From NCBI RefSeq assembly GCF_014644455.1, contig NZ_BMKS01000018.1, forward strand, positions 1 through 64,000: DNA of 64,000 nt, read 5' to 3'. The notes below the pieces were generated by a model. That model was not told the origin of the DNA. It worked only from the letters and a program-made list of their open reading frames with translations, and made no database searches. The DNA is from Caldovatus sediminis. Lineage in GTDB: Bacteria > Pseudomonadota > Alphaproteobacteria > Acetobacterales > Acetobacteraceae. The translations under genes were made by a program, and so were the position numbers. This document shows, piece after piece, positions 16,161-25,095 of the stretch. The stretch's first letter is position 1. Every line of letters starts with the position of its first letter.

Positions 16161-17261
16161 ATGGCGAACGTCCGGATCGAGCGCCTGCACAAGGAATTCC
16201 GCGGCGCCGGCGGCATCGTGCACGCCCTCGCCGACCTCACCCTCGACATCGCCGACGGCGAGTTCATCTCCCTCGTCGGCCCCTCCGGCTGCGGCAAGAC
16301 CACCGCGCTCCGCATCATCGCCGGGCTGGAGACGCCCACCTCCGGCCGCATCCTGTTCGACGGGCGCGACATCACCCGGCTCGAGCCGCGCGACCGCAAC
16401 ATCGCCATGGTGTTCCAGAGCTACGCGCTCTACCCCCACATGACGGTGCGGCAGAACCTGGAATACGGCCTGAGGAAGCGCGGCGCGCCGAGGGATGAGC
16501 GCGCGCGCAAGGTTGCCGCCATCGCCGCCATGCTGCGGATCGAGCCGATGCTCGACCGGCGGCCGCTCCAGCTCTCCGGCGGCCAGCGGCAGCGCGTGGC
16601 GCTCGGCCGCGCGCTGATCCGCGACCCGGAGGTTTTCCTGCTCGACGAGCCGCTCTCCAACCTCGACGCCAAGCTGCGCGTGCACATGCGCGCCGAGCTC
16701 GCCGCGCTGCACCAGAAGGTGCGCACCACGATGGTCTACGTCACCCACGACCAGCTCGAGGCGATGACGCTCTCCGACCGCATCGTGGTGATGAACCACG
16801 GCGTGATGCAGCAGGTCGGGCGGCCGGAGGAGATCTACTCCCGCCCGGCCAACCGCTTCGTCGCGGAGTTCATCGGCACGCCCTCGATGAACATGATCGA
16901 GGGCCAGGTGCGCACCGAGGCGGGCCGCCCCCTGTTCACCGGCCCCGGCATCACCGTCGTGCTGCCGCGGGACGCGCCCCAGGCCCTCCCCTCCTCGGGC
17001 CGCGCGACGCTCGGCATCCGGCCGGAGCACGTGAGCCTCGTCGCGCCGGACGCGCCCGGCGCCATCCCGGCCCGGGTCACCGTCTCCGAGCTGGCGGGGC
17101 CGGAACGCTTCCACTTCGTCGCGGTCGAGGGCGGCTCGATCATCGTCCGCACGCCGGCGGCGACCGTCCTGCATCCGGGCGAGACGGTCGCGCTCGGCTT
17201 CGACCCGGACCGGCTGCACCTGTTCGACGGCACCGGCGAGGACGCCCCGGCGCTGCGCTGA
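16161..17261 (+). CDS. ugpC: Sugar ABC transporter ATPase (UgpC/MsmK type)
   Basis: 366 residues. The N-terminal nucleotide-binding domain carries Walker A 'GPSGCGKTT', signature 'LSGGQRQRVALGRAL', Walker B 'VFLLDEPLSNLDA' and the H-loop 'THDQLEAM'. The C-terminal 120 residues form the TOBE/regulatory domain ('LGIRPEHVSL'), the layout of MalK/UgpC proteins. It energises the two permeases and completes a four-gene operon 13056-17261. The symbol reflects the subfamily, since glycerol-3-phosphate specificity is not shown. It converges with the monooxygenase gene after 27 bases. Confidence 0.9.
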   Translation: MANVRIERLHKEFRGAGGIVHALADLTLDIADGEFISLVGPSGCGKTTALRIIAGLETPTSGRILFDGRDITRLEPRDRNIAMVFQSYALYPHMTVRQNLEYGLRKRGAPRDERARKVAAIAAMLRIEPMLDRRPLQLSGGQRQRVALGRALIRDPEVFLLDEPLSNLDAKLRVHMRAELAALHQKVRTTMVYVTHDQLEAMTLSDRIVVMNHGVMQQVGRPEEIYSRPANRFVAEFIGTPSMNMIEGQVRTEAGRPLFTGPGITVVLPRDAPQALPSSGRATLGIRPEHVSLVAPDAPGAIPARVTVSELAGPERFHFVAVEGGSIIVRTPAATVLHPGETVALGFDPDRLHLFDGTGEDAPALR

Positions 17262-17288
17262 CGACGCCCCGCCGGACCTCCGGATCCG

Positions 17289-18431
17289 CTACGCGACCGG
17301 CCGGCGGAGTCCCAGGCGCTCCAGGCGCGGCAGCACCTCCTGGACGAAGTACGGGATCTCCTTGAGGTAGTCGAGGAACGCGACCGAGGTGCCGGCGAGC
17401 CCCGCCTCGCTCATCCGCGCCATCTCGGCCGCGATGTCGTCGGGCGTGCCGACCAGCGGATAGGCCCCGGGATAGGCGCCGGCGAAGCGCTTGCCGGTCG
17501 CGCGGGTGAAGCGCGTCTCGAAGGGGCGCCCGATCTCGCGCCCCTCCGCGTCCTTCACCGTCACGCCGCGGGTACGGCGGTAGTAGTCCTGCCCCTCCTC
17601 GTCCGCCATCTCCTCGGCGAAGTAGTGGTAGAACGCCTCCGCTTCCGCCCGCGTCGGGCGGCACACCACATGGGCCATGGTGAAGACCGAGACGCGCCGG
17701 CCGTGGCGCGCCATGTGCGCCGCGAGGCTCGACAGCATCGCCGGCGCCTGGTCGAGCTCGGTCATGTTGGTGAACAGCACGTCGGCGGCCTGCGCGGCGA
17801 AGTCGCGCCCCTTCGGCGAGAAGCCGGCCGACATCACCGCCGGCCAGGGCCGCTGCACCGAGACCGGGTTGGTGTGCACGCGCCTGAGCTTGAAGAACTC
17901 GCCGTCCCAGTCGAACTCCGGCCCGCCCTGCAGCATCCTCGACCACACCCGGAACCATTCGAGCCCGTGGTCGTAGCGCCGCTCCTGGTCTATGGTGACG
18001 CCGTGGAGGTCGAACTCCTCCTGGTTCCAGCCGCAGACGATGTTGAGGCCCGCCCGCCCGTGGGTCACGTGGTCCACCGTGGCGATCGCCTTAGCCGCGA
18101 AGGCCGGCGTCACCAGCGGCGTGTGCACGGTGCAGAAGATCGCGATCCGCTTCGTCAGCGCGCCGAGCGCCGCGCCGTGCGTCAGCGTCTCGAAGGAGCG
18201 GCCGTAGATGTTCGCCTTGCCCTGGTAGCCGCGCCACTTCGCGACCGGCAGGATGAACTCCAGCCCGGCCTCGTCGGCGATGCGCGTCATCGCCGCGATG
18301 TCGTCCCACTCCGCCCGCCAGCGCTCGGGGGCGAGGCTCATCGTCAGGCCGCCGTCGCAATTGGCGCTGAAGACGCCGAGCTTGAAGCGGTTCGGGCCGA
18401 ACAGCGGGTTGGACCGGCGGTCCGTCTCCAT
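17289..18431 (-). CDS. LLM class flavin-dependent monooxygenase
   Basis: 380 residues of a luciferase-like TIM barrel using FMNH2 and O2. Motifs: 'FKLGVFSANCDGGLTMS', 'WDDIAAMTRIADEAGLEFIL', 'HGRAGLNIVCGWNQEEFDLHG' and 'LVGTPDDIAAEMARM'. Overall it resembles the RutA/SfnG/alkanesulfonate group that oxidises pyrimidines, sulfones or sulfonates. No flavin reductase is adjacent, so reduced FMN must come from elsewhere. It is the last gene of an operon read MmgE/PrpD, SDR, monooxygenase, with 44 bases to the SDR. Substrate is not assigned. Confidence 0.85.
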   Translation of the reverse strand: METDRRSNPLFGPNRFKLGVFSANCDGGLTMSLAPERWRAEWDDIAAMTRIADEAGLEFILPVAKWRGYQGKANIYGRSFETLTHGAALGALTKRIAIFCTVHTPLVTPAFAAKAIATVDHVTHGRAGLNIVCGWNQEEFDLHGVTIDQERRYDHGLEWFRVWSRMLQGGPEFDWDGEFFKLRRVHTNPVSVQRPWPAVMSAGFSPKGRDFAAQAADVLFTNMTELDQAPAMLSSLAAHMARHGRRVSVFTMAHVVCRPTRAEAEAFYHYFAEEMADEEGQDYYRRTRGVTVKDAEGREIGRPFETRFTRATGKRFAGAYPGAYPLVGTPDDIAAEMARMSEAGLAGTSVAFLDYLKEIPYFVQEVLPRLERLGLRRPVA

Positions 18432-18475
18432 GGGCCGTCTCCCTCGGGGCCGCGGCGGCGGTCGGGGGCGCCGTT

Positions 18476-19246
18476 TCAGCGCCAGCCGCCGCCGCCGTTC
18501 ACGTACACCGTGTCGGCCGTCATGTAGGGACAGGCGTCGGAGCAGAGGAACAGCACCAGCTCGCCGATCTCCTCGGGCTCCGCCATCCGCTTCATCGGCA
18601 CGTCCTCGACGAAGCGGCGGATCAGCTCCGGCGGGGTGTTGGCCGCCCGCGCGAAGGGCGTGTTCACCGGCCCCGGCGAGATCGAGATCGCGCGGATGCC
18701 GCGGTCGGCGAACTCCCGCGCCACGCCGAGGGTCATGGTCAGCACCGCCCCCTTGGCCGAGGCGTAGTGCACCGAGGCGCCCGGGCCGCCGCGCTTGTGC
18801 GACATGCTGGCCATGTTGACGATCACGCCGGCGCCGTTCTCCAGCATGTGCGGCAGCACCGCCTGCATGGCGTAGAAGGTGCCCTTGACGTTGAGGTCGA
18901 AGGTCCGCTCCAGCAGCTCGTCGTCGATCTCGAGGAACCCGCACCGCCGCCCCGCCGCGCCGGCGGAGTTGAACAGGAAGTCCACCCGGCCGAATTCCTC
19001 GATGGCGCGGCGGATCAGTGCGTTGACCTGGGCGCGCGAGGTCACGTCCGTCGCCACGCCGAGCCCCTTCGCGCCGAGCTGCGCCACCCCTTCCGCCGTC
19101 CGGCGCGCGCCCTCGGCGTCCACGTCGGCGCAGACGACGTTGGCGCCCTCGCGCGCGAAGATCAGTGCGGTGGCGCGGCCGATGCCGCTCGCCGCGCCGG
19201 TGATGACGATGGTGCGGCCGTGGAAGTAGTCCGGCGTCCTGGGCAT
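18476..19246 (-). CDS. SDR family oxidoreductase
   Basis: 256 residues. The NAD(P)-binding TGAASGIG motif is at residues 16-23, and the catalytic Ser, Tyr-x-x-x-Lys appears as 'MASMSHKRGGPG' then 'YASAKG'. The usual NNAG motif reads NSAG here, a tolerated variation. An acidic residue after the second strand ('CADVDAEG') suggests NAD(H). The start at 19246 (MPRTPDYF) is chosen because the longer form adds a poorly conserved 17-residue tail. It sits in the middle of the MmgE/PrpD-SDR-monooxygenase operon and probably oxidises or reduces a hydroxyl/keto group of the same substrate. Confidence 0.88.
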   Translation of the reverse strand: MPRTPDYFHGRTIVITGAASGIGRATALIFAREGANVVCADVDAEGARRTAEGVAQLGAKGLGVATDVTSRAQVNALIRRAIEEFGRVDFLFNSAGAAGRRCGFLEIDDELLERTFDLNVKGTFYAMQAVLPHMLENGAGVIVNMASMSHKRGGPGASVHYASAKGAVLTMTLGVAREFADRGIRAISISPGPVNTPFARAANTPPELIRRFVEDVPMKRMAEPEEIGELVLFLCSDACPYMTADTVYVNGGGGWR

Positions 19247-19339
19247 GGCGAGGGCGTCCTCCGCTGCGTCATGGTCCGGCGGCGGGCACGCCGCCAAGGC
19301 CGGCGCGTCCGCCGCCTATAGGCGCGGCGCCGCGCTTCC

Positions 19340-20746
19340 TCAAGCACGCGAAGACGGCCGAGCGCCCTGGCCGCCGCCCACCGCGCCCCGTCCCGACATC
19401 AGTGCCATCAGCGGCCCGACGCCGCCCGCCTCGTCGAGCCGCCAGACCTCCTCGATCAGCCGCGCCGTGTCGCCCGCGAAGCCGCCGAGGCGGGCGTTCT
19501 CCGCGAATTTCGCCTCCAGCTCCCGATCGGAGAGCGGCCGCTCGCGGCTGCCGCGGGCGTGCATCACGACCGAGCGCAGCGTCCCGCCGCCCGCCGTCTC
19601 GACCTCGACCGCCGCCGCGCCGACCGGGAGCGACCCGTCCGCCTCCGCCCGCACCTTCCGCCGCAGCGCCGCCACCGCCGGGTCCGCGACGACGGGGGGA
19701 GAGAACTCGCGCACCCCCGCCGCCCCGAAGGCGAAGGCGACGGCCGCGCTGTGGTGGATGCTCACCCGCGCGTCGCGCTCGTTCCCCACCGGCCGGTCGC
19801 CGCGGGCGAGCAGCAAGGGGTGTCCCCGCACCACCACCCCCGCGATGTCGGCCGCCGACAGCCCGTGCCGCGCGCGCAGGTCCAGGCAGGCATCAATGAC
19901 CGCGTGGAGGACGATGCCGCACGGGTAGGGCTTGTAGGTGTTCTTCATGATCTCCCAGCGCTCGCCCAGCCCCTCGGCGATGGCGGCGAGCCGCGGCGCG
20001 TCGCCCGCCGCGCGCGCCCAGCCGAGCGGCCCCTCGATCGCCGCCGGCGCGGCCGCGTAGCCCTGCTGCGCCAGCAGGGCCGCGAACAGCCCGTTCCGCG
20101 CCGCGTTGCCGACGCCGACGTTCTTCGCCGCGCTCGGCAGGTTCTCGACCACCCCGGCCGCCTGGCTCGCGGCGATGCCGAGCGCGTGCCAGGTCTGCGC
20201 GCCGTCCAGGCCGAGCAGCCGCGCGCACGCCGCCGCCGCACCGAACACGCCGCAGGTCGCCGTGATGTGCCAGCCGCGCGCGTAGTGGCCGGGCGAGACG
20301 GCGTTGCCGACGCGGCACTCCACCTCGGCGCCGAGCAGGAAGGCGTGCAGCACCTCGGCGCCCGGCAGCCCGCGCCGCTCGGCGAGCGCGAGGACCGGCG
20401 GCGCCACGGGCGCGGTCGGGTGGATCACGGTCTCCAGATGCGTGTCGTCGTAATCGAGCAGGTTCGCCGCCACCGCGTTGACGAAGGACGCCGCCATGGC
20501 GTCGAGCCGCTCCGCCCGCCCGATCAGGCTCGCCTCGCCGGGCCCGGAGAAGGGCCGCAGGACCCGGATCGCCGTCTCCACCGCCGGGTCGCGCGCGACG
20601 CCGAGGGCGCAGCCGAAGAAGTTCAGCAGCGACCGCTTCGCCTCGTGGCGCAGCGCCGCCGGCGCCTCCTGCCGCGGGAAGCGCGCCACGAAGTCGCCGA
20701 GCATCGCGCCGGCGAAGGTCTTGTCGCCCCGGACCTGCGTATCCAT
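19340..20746 (-). CDS. MmgE/PrpD family protein
   Basis: 468 residues spanning the full MmgE/PrpD fold: 'KRSLLNFFGCALG', 'NAVAANLLDYDDTHLETVIHPTAP' with the family's D-D-T-H signature, 'GWHITATCGVFGAAAA' and 'MKNTYKPYPCGIVLHAVIDA'. Known members are 2-methylcitrate dehydratase (PrpD) and itaconate decarboxylase. No methylcitrate synthase or lyase adjoins, so the substrate is open; an anti-dehydration of a tricarboxylate-like acid is the likely chemistry. It is the first gene of its operon, with a good promoter 19 bases upstream. Confidence 0.88.
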   Translation of the reverse strand: MDTQVRGDKTFAGAMLGDFVARFPRQEAPAALRHEAKRSLLNFFGCALGVARDPAVETAIRVLRPFSGPGEASLIGRAERLDAMAASFVNAVAANLLDYDDTHLETVIHPTAPVAPPVLALAERRGLPGAEVLHAFLLGAEVECRVGNAVSPGHYARGWHITATCGVFGAAAACARLLGLDGAQTWHALGIAASQAAGVVENLPSAAKNVGVGNAARNGLFAALLAQQGYAAAPAAIEGPLGWARAAGDAPRLAAIAEGLGERWEIMKNTYKPYPCGIVLHAVIDACLDLRARHGLSAADIAGVVVRGHPLLLARGDRPVGNERDARVSIHHSAAVAFAFGAAGVREFSPPVVADPAVAALRRKVRAEADGSLPVGAAAVEVETAGGGTLRSVVMHARGSRERPLSDRELEAKFAENARLGGFAGDTARLIEEVWRLDEAGGVGPLMALMSGRGAVGGGQGARPSSRA

Positions 20747-20764
20747 CCCGTCCTCCCGACGCGG

Positions 20765-20793
20765 ATGCTAGGACTCCGCACCGCGCGCGGCAA
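20765..20793 (-). promoter_or_regulatory. Promoter of the MmgE/PrpD operon
   Basis: On the minus strand TTGCCG (20793-20788), a 17-base spacer and TAGCAT (20770-20765) form a good sigma-70-type promoter. Transcription would start near 20758, leaving a short leader that still contains GGGAGG before the ATG at 20746. Confidence 0.55.
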
Positions 20794-20914
20794 CGCGCCC
20801 GGCGCCATGCCGGTTGACCTTCACCGAAGCGAGGGCGAGGCTCGCCCCGTCGCCGAGGAAGGATGCGCGCGGCTGCTGCCACCCTGGCCGCGCCGCATCG
20901 AGGGAGGATGCGCC

Positions 20915-21901
20915 ATGTCCCTGCGCCTCCGCCGCCGCCTGGTCGGCGCCGCCGCCGCGCTGGCCGCCATGCTTGCCGGACGATCGCGCGCCGCGCACGC
21001 CGCGTTCCCGGACCGGCCGGTGCGCATCGTCGTCCCCTGGCCGCCAGGCGCCTTCACCGACGTCTCGGCCCGCGCGCTCGCGCAGGTCATGACCGCATCG
21101 CTCGGCCAGCCCGTGGTGGTCGAGAACCGCCCCGGCGCGACCGGCGCGATCGGCGCCGAGGCCGTCGCGCGCGCCGCACCCGACGGCTACACGCTCTACG
21201 TCGCGAGCGCCGAGACCCATGCGATCAACCCGCTGGTCCGCCGCAACCTGCCCTACGACCCGGAGGCGGACTTCGCGCCGATCAGCCTCTACGCGCGCGT
21301 CCCCGCCACGCTGGTCGTCGGGCCCAGCCTGCGCGACGTCCCGGACTTCGCCGGCTTCCTCGCCGCCGCCCGCGCCGCGCCCGGCCGGCTCACCTTCGCC
21401 TCCTGGGGGATCGCCAGCGTCTCCCACCTGACGATGGAGAAGCTGATCCAGGCCACGGGGGCGGAGTTGCTGCACGTCCCCTTCACCGGCGCGGCGCCGG
21501 CCGTCACCGCGGTCGCCGGCGGCCAGGTGGATGCGATGTTCCTCCTCGCCGGCACCGCGATGGGCGCGGCGCGCAGCGGCCGCGTGCGCATCCTCGCCCT
21601 CGCCGCCGACCGGCGCGCGGACCCGATGCCCGATGTGCCGACCCTGCGCGAACACGGGGTCGGCGTCGAGGGCGGCAACTGGTTCGCCCTCGCCGGTCCG
21701 GCGCGCATGCCGGCGGAAGTGGTGCGGCGGCTGGCCCGGGCGACGGCCGAGGCCGTGCACGCGCCGCCGGTGCAGGAGCTGTTCCGCGCCCAGGCCGCCG
21801 AGCCGAGCGCGACCACGCCCGAGGCGCTGCGCGACTTCATCGCCGCCGACCGCGCGCGCTGGGCGGAGCTGATCCGTCGCCTGAACATCCAGATCGAGTG
21901 A
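20915..21901 (+). CDS. Bug/TctC family solute-binding protein
   Basis: 328 residues. The signal region 'RRRLVGAAAALAAMLAG' ends near AHAA, followed by 'PVRIVVPWPPGAFTDVSAR', 'VVVENRPGATGAIGAEAVAR' and the late 'MPDVPTLREHGV', all Bug-fold landmarks. It binds an organic acid in the periplasm. No TctAB permease is present, so it is the second orphan receptor of the window. ATG 20915 has AGGGAGG seven bases upstream. It faces away from the MmgE/PrpD operon, sharing a 168-bp divergent control region with it, which suggests a common substrate. Confidence 0.88.
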   Translation: MSLRLRRRLVGAAAALAAMLAGRSRAAHAAFPDRPVRIVVPWPPGAFTDVSARALAQVMTASLGQPVVVENRPGATGAIGAEAVARAAPDGYTLYVASAETHAINPLVRRNLPYDPEADFAPISLYARVPATLVVGPSLRDVPDFAGFLAAARAAPGRLTFASWGIASVSHLTMEKLIQATGAELLHVPFTGAAPAVTAVAGGQVDAMFLLAGTAMGAARSGRVRILALAADRRADPMPDVPTLREHGVGVEGGNWFALAGPARMPAEVVRRLARATAEAVHAPPVQELFRAQAAEPSATTPEALRDFIAADRARWAELIRRLNIQIE

Positions 21902-21935
21902 TGCCGCACCGCCTCCGAGGACGCGCGGCGCCGCC

Positions 21936-22874
21936 TCAGACCGGCTGCTCGAGCGTCGGCAAGACGTCCTCCAGCGTGACGCGGCGCATGTCGCGCGGGT
22001 AGCGCTTGCCCTCGTAGCGCCGGCCGCGGTGCATGGTGCAGCGGTTGTCCCAAATGGCGAGGTCGCCCACGGCCAAGACGTGGCGGTAGACGAGCTCGCG
22101 CCGGGTCGCGTGCTCGGTCAGGTCGCGGATCAGCGCCATCCCCTCGGCACCGGCCAGCCGCGGACGCGCCCGATGTGCGCCGAGAGGAACAGCGACAGCC
22201 GTCCCGACCCCGGGTGCCGGCGCACCAGGCGCTGCGGCACCGGCGCGCAGCGCGCCTTCTGCTCCTTGGTGAGGTCGTCGAAGCCGAGCTGGGCGCGGGA
22301 GAAGATCAGCGAGTGCTCGCAGACCAGGCGGCGCACCGTCTCCTTCATCGCTTCCGGCAGCGTGTCCCAGGCGGCGCGCATGTCGGCGAACTCGGTCTCG
22401 CCGCCCGCGGGCGGGATCACCCGCGCGTGCAGCATGGAGTACTTGGCGGGCGCCGGCTTGAAGCTCGAGTCGCTGTGCCAGAGCAGGTTGCCGAGGTTGT
22501 ACATCCGCCGCCGGGTCGTCGGCCGGCAGGATCTTCCCGTCCACGCCGAGATTGGAGACGTCGTTGATCCGGTTGTCCGGCAGCCGGCGCCGCCCCTGCT
22601 CCACCGGGGTGGGCGTCTCCTCCACCTCGCCGAAGTTGCGGCCGAAGGCGAGCTGCCGCTCGTCGTCGAGGCGCTGCTGGCCCGGGAAGACCAGCACGGC
22701 GTGGCGGTCCATCGCCGCCTCGATCGCCCGCACCGCCTCCGGCGCGAGCGGGCGGGAGAGGTCGAGGCCCTCCGCGCGCGCGGCGAACACCGGGGGCAGG
22801 GGCGTCAGGCGCAATCCCCCGCCACGCCCGGTTTCCGTCGTCGCAGCGGCCGTGCCGACCCGCCCGTCGGGCAT
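21936..22874 (-). pseudogene. TauD/TfdA family dioxygenase with two compensating frameshifts
   Basis: A Fe(II)/2-oxoglutarate dioxygenase gene read from ATG 22874 (AGGAGG upstream). The N-terminal part ('VFAARAEGLDLSRPLAPEAV', 'HAVLVFPGQQRL') is in one frame, the middle ('MYNLGNLLWHSDSSFKPAPA', containing the iron-binding H-x-D) is in another, and the C-terminus ('DLAIWDNRCTMHRGRRY') returns to the first. One extra base in the GGG run at 22513-22515 and one missing base near 22145 explain this. As sequenced, about 120 central residues including the iron site would be mistranslated. Either the gene is decaying or the reads are wrong; it otherwise looks well conserved. Confidence 0.8.
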
Positions 22875-23004
22875 CGCCGCTCCTCCTCTCCCACGCGGGC
22901 GCCCGGACCCCTCGCGCGAGGCCCGGGACCGATCCCGACCGGCATGGCGGCCGTCCCGGCGGAGGGCCACAAGCGCCCCGCGCGCGCCCGCATCCCGCGC
23001 GCGC

Positions 23005-23041
23005 TTGTCCCGCCGCGCACGCGCCGGTATGTGACCGGCGC
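23005..23041 (+). promoter_or_regulatory. Promoter with overlapping palindromic operator, upstream of SDR
   Basis: TTGTCC (23005-23010), a 17-base spacer and TATGTG (23028-23033) form a promoter 33 bases before the SDR start. A perfect inverted repeat with 8-base arms, GCGCCGGT (23021-23028) and ACCGGCGC (23034-23041) around ATGTG, covers the -10. A bound dimer there would block transcription. Confidence 0.5.
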
Positions 23042-23065
23042 CATGGCCGATCCGCGCCCGCCGGC

Positions 23066-23872
23066 ATGAGCCCGCCGCCGCTGAAGGGCCGTCGCGCCCT
23101 CGTCACCGGCTCGACCGGCGGGCTCGGTCTCGCCATCGCCGCGCGCCTCGCCGCGGAGGGCTGCGGCGTCATGCTCCACGGCCTCGCCGACCCCGAGGAG
23201 GCCGAACCCGCGCGTCGCGCCCTCGCCGAGCGGCACGGCGCGCCGGTCCTCTACTGCCGCGCCGACCTCGCCGACCGGACGGAGATCGAGGCGCTGGTGT
23301 GCGCGACCGAGCGGGGCCTCGGCGGCGGCGTGGACATCCTGGTCAACAACGCCGTGACGCGGCACTTCGGCCCGGTGGACGCGCTCGCGCCCGCGGACTG
23401 GGACGCCGACATCGCCGTCAATCTCACCGCCGCCTTCCACGCCATCCGCCTGACGCTGCCCGGCATGCGCGCCCGCGGCTGGGGCCGCATCCTCAACATG
23501 TCCTCGGTCTACGGCCTGATCGGCGCGGCCGGGCGGGCCGGCTACGTCACCACCAAGACCGCGCTGATCGGCCTGACGCGCGCCGTGGCGCTGGAGACGG
23601 CGCGCGAGGACATCACTTGCAACGCGCTCTGCCCCGGCTCCACCCTGACCCCGGCGATCGAGACGCGCCTCGCGCCCCAGCTCGCGGCCGCGGGCGACGA
23701 CCCGGCCGCGCGCGCGGCGGTGGAGGCCGCCTTCCTCGCCGACCGCCAGCCGAGCCGCCGCTTCATCGCCGCCGACCGGGTCGCCGCCATGGCTGCCTTC
23801 CTCTGCGGCCCCGCGGGCGCGGACATCACCGGCGCGGCGATCCCGATCGACGGCGGCTGGTCGGCGAGCTGA
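23066..23872 (+). CDS. SDR family oxidoreductase (3-hydroxybutyrate dehydrogenase-like)
   Basis: 268 residues with cofactor motif 'TGSTGGLG', 'ILVNNAVTRHFGPVD', catalytic Ser in 'NMSSVYGLIG', and Tyr-x-x-x-Lys as 'YVTTKTA'. The 'HGLADPEEAE' stretch after the second strand and the C-terminal 'GPAGADITGAAIPIDGGWSAS' are typical of D-3-hydroxybutyrate dehydrogenases, though relatives act on other hydroxy acids. The frame is intact although the genes on both sides are frameshifted. It has its own promoter with an overlapping palindrome and converges with the deacetylase pseudogene after 26 bases. Confidence 0.85.
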   Translation: MSPPPLKGRRALVTGSTGGLGLAIAARLAAEGCGVMLHGLADPEEAEPARRALAERHGAPVLYCRADLADRTEIEALVCATERGLGGGVDILVNNAVTRHFGPVDALAPADWDADIAVNLTAAFHAIRLTLPGMRARGWGRILNMSSVYGLIGAAGRAGYVTTKTALIGLTRAVALETAREDITCNALCPGSTLTPAIETRLAPQLAAAGDDPAARAAVEAAFLADRQPSRRFIAADRVAAMAAFLCGPAGADITGAAIPIDGGWSAS

Positions 23873-23898
23873 GCGGCCCGCGGCCGGGCGCGTCTCCC

Positions 23899-25031
23899 TC
23901 ACCCCTCCGGCGCCCGCGCGAAGACCTGCCGCACCTCCGCCCGCACCGGCCCGGCCGCGGCGCATCGCGCAGCGTCGTGAACCGGCGTTCGGGCGGCGCG
24001 CGACCTGCCGCGCGATGCCAGGCGAGGCCCCGCAGCACCGCCTCGGCCACCTCCGGCAGCCGCTCCTGGCTGGCATGCCCGTTCAGCGTCGCCCACACGC
24101 CCGCCCAGCAGCGCGCCACGGACCACGGATTGTACCCGCCCCCGCCGAGCACGATGAGCCGCTGCCCCCCGAGACCGGTCAGCGCCCCCCACCGCCCGGT
24201 GCGCGGTGTTGGAGAGCGACGGCCGCGCCAGCGGATCGTCCTCCAGCGCATCGGTGCCGCGCTGCGGCATGATCGTCTTGGGCCGCAGACGCCGGGCGAT
24301 CGGCAGGATCGCGTGATGCAGCACGTGGTCCGTCTCGCTGTCGTTGAACCAGGGCGGGACCGGGATATCGCGCGCGGCCCGCCCTCTTCCCGCGCGGTCC
24401 TCCGCCGCCCCGCTGAAGAGCCAGCGCCCGGCCTCGCGCACCGACAGCGTGAAGACCCGCGGATCGTCGTGGAATGCGTCCTGCACGCCGTCGCCGCGAT
24501 GCGCGTCAGTGTCCAGGTAGAGGACGTCCGAGAGGCCCGCATCCCGCCGTCGAGCAGCTCGAGCACCGCGTCGTTCAGGCAGCAGAAGCCGCTCGCCCGG
24601 TCCGCGCGGCCGTGATGGGTGCCGCCGCCCGGCGCGTGCACGACGCCGCTCCGCGACGCGGTGAGCCGCGCCACCAGGATGGTGCCCCCGGCGCCGGTCG
24701 CGGGCCGGCGGAACATCTCGCGGAACACCGGGTTGCCGTTCGCCCCGAGGCCGTGACGCGCCCGCTCTGCCTCGCCCACCGACCGCGTCGCCTCCGCCCG
24801 CATCAGCGCAGCGACGTATTCGGGCGTGTGGAAGCGGGCGAGCTCCTCCGGCGCCGCGCAGGGGCTCTCGCGATAGGCGGCGTCGGGCAGCCAGGCGAGC
24901 GCGCGGCACAGGTCCGTCGTCGTCGAGACCCGCGGGATCGCCAGCGGATGCTTCCGCCCGCAGGACGAGCCGCGATAGATCTCCGCGCCGACGTAGATCG
25001 GACGCGCCGCGGGCGGATCGGGCGGGGGCAT
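23899..25031 (-). pseudogene. Histone deacetylase/AcuC family gene with three frameshifts
   Basis: Conserved pieces appear in order across two frames: 'APGGGTHHGRADRASGFCCL' with the catalytic HH pair, then (other frame) 'VLYLDTDAHRGDGVQ' with zinc ligands Asp and His, 'PWFNDSETDHVL', and back in the first frame 'GGGGYNPWSVARCWAGVWA' with the catalytic Tyr region. Single-base changes near 24536, in the C-run 24185-24190 and near 23950 account for the shifts. The family motif DAHHGDG is altered to DAHRGDG. The repaired length, about 377 residues, is normal for AcuC-like deacetylases. It is probably nonfunctional as sequenced. Confidence 0.8.
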
Positions 25032-25060
25032 CGGCGCGAGAGAGCCCGGCCGGGCGGCAC

Positions 25061-25089
25061 TTGCAAGACGGCGCCGCCCGGCCCATACG
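25061..25089 (+). promoter_or_regulatory. Promoter of the thiZXY riboswitch transcript
   Basis: TTGCAA (25061-25066), exactly 17 bases, then CATACG (25084-25089). The predicted transcription start near 25096 falls just before the first base of the riboswitch closing helix, which supports both calls. Confidence 0.55.
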
Positions 25090-25095
25090 GGATGG

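Noticed and set aside
21936-22874. Programmed ribosomal frameshifting in the dioxygenase gene
   Set aside because: No slippery heptamer or downstream structure was evident, the two indels are in opposite directions, and the family is not known to use frameshifting; mutation or read error is simpler.
23043-23069. An eight-codon frame (MADPRPPA) overlapping the SDR start
   Set aside because: It lacks a ribosome-binding site and is short enough to occur by chance.
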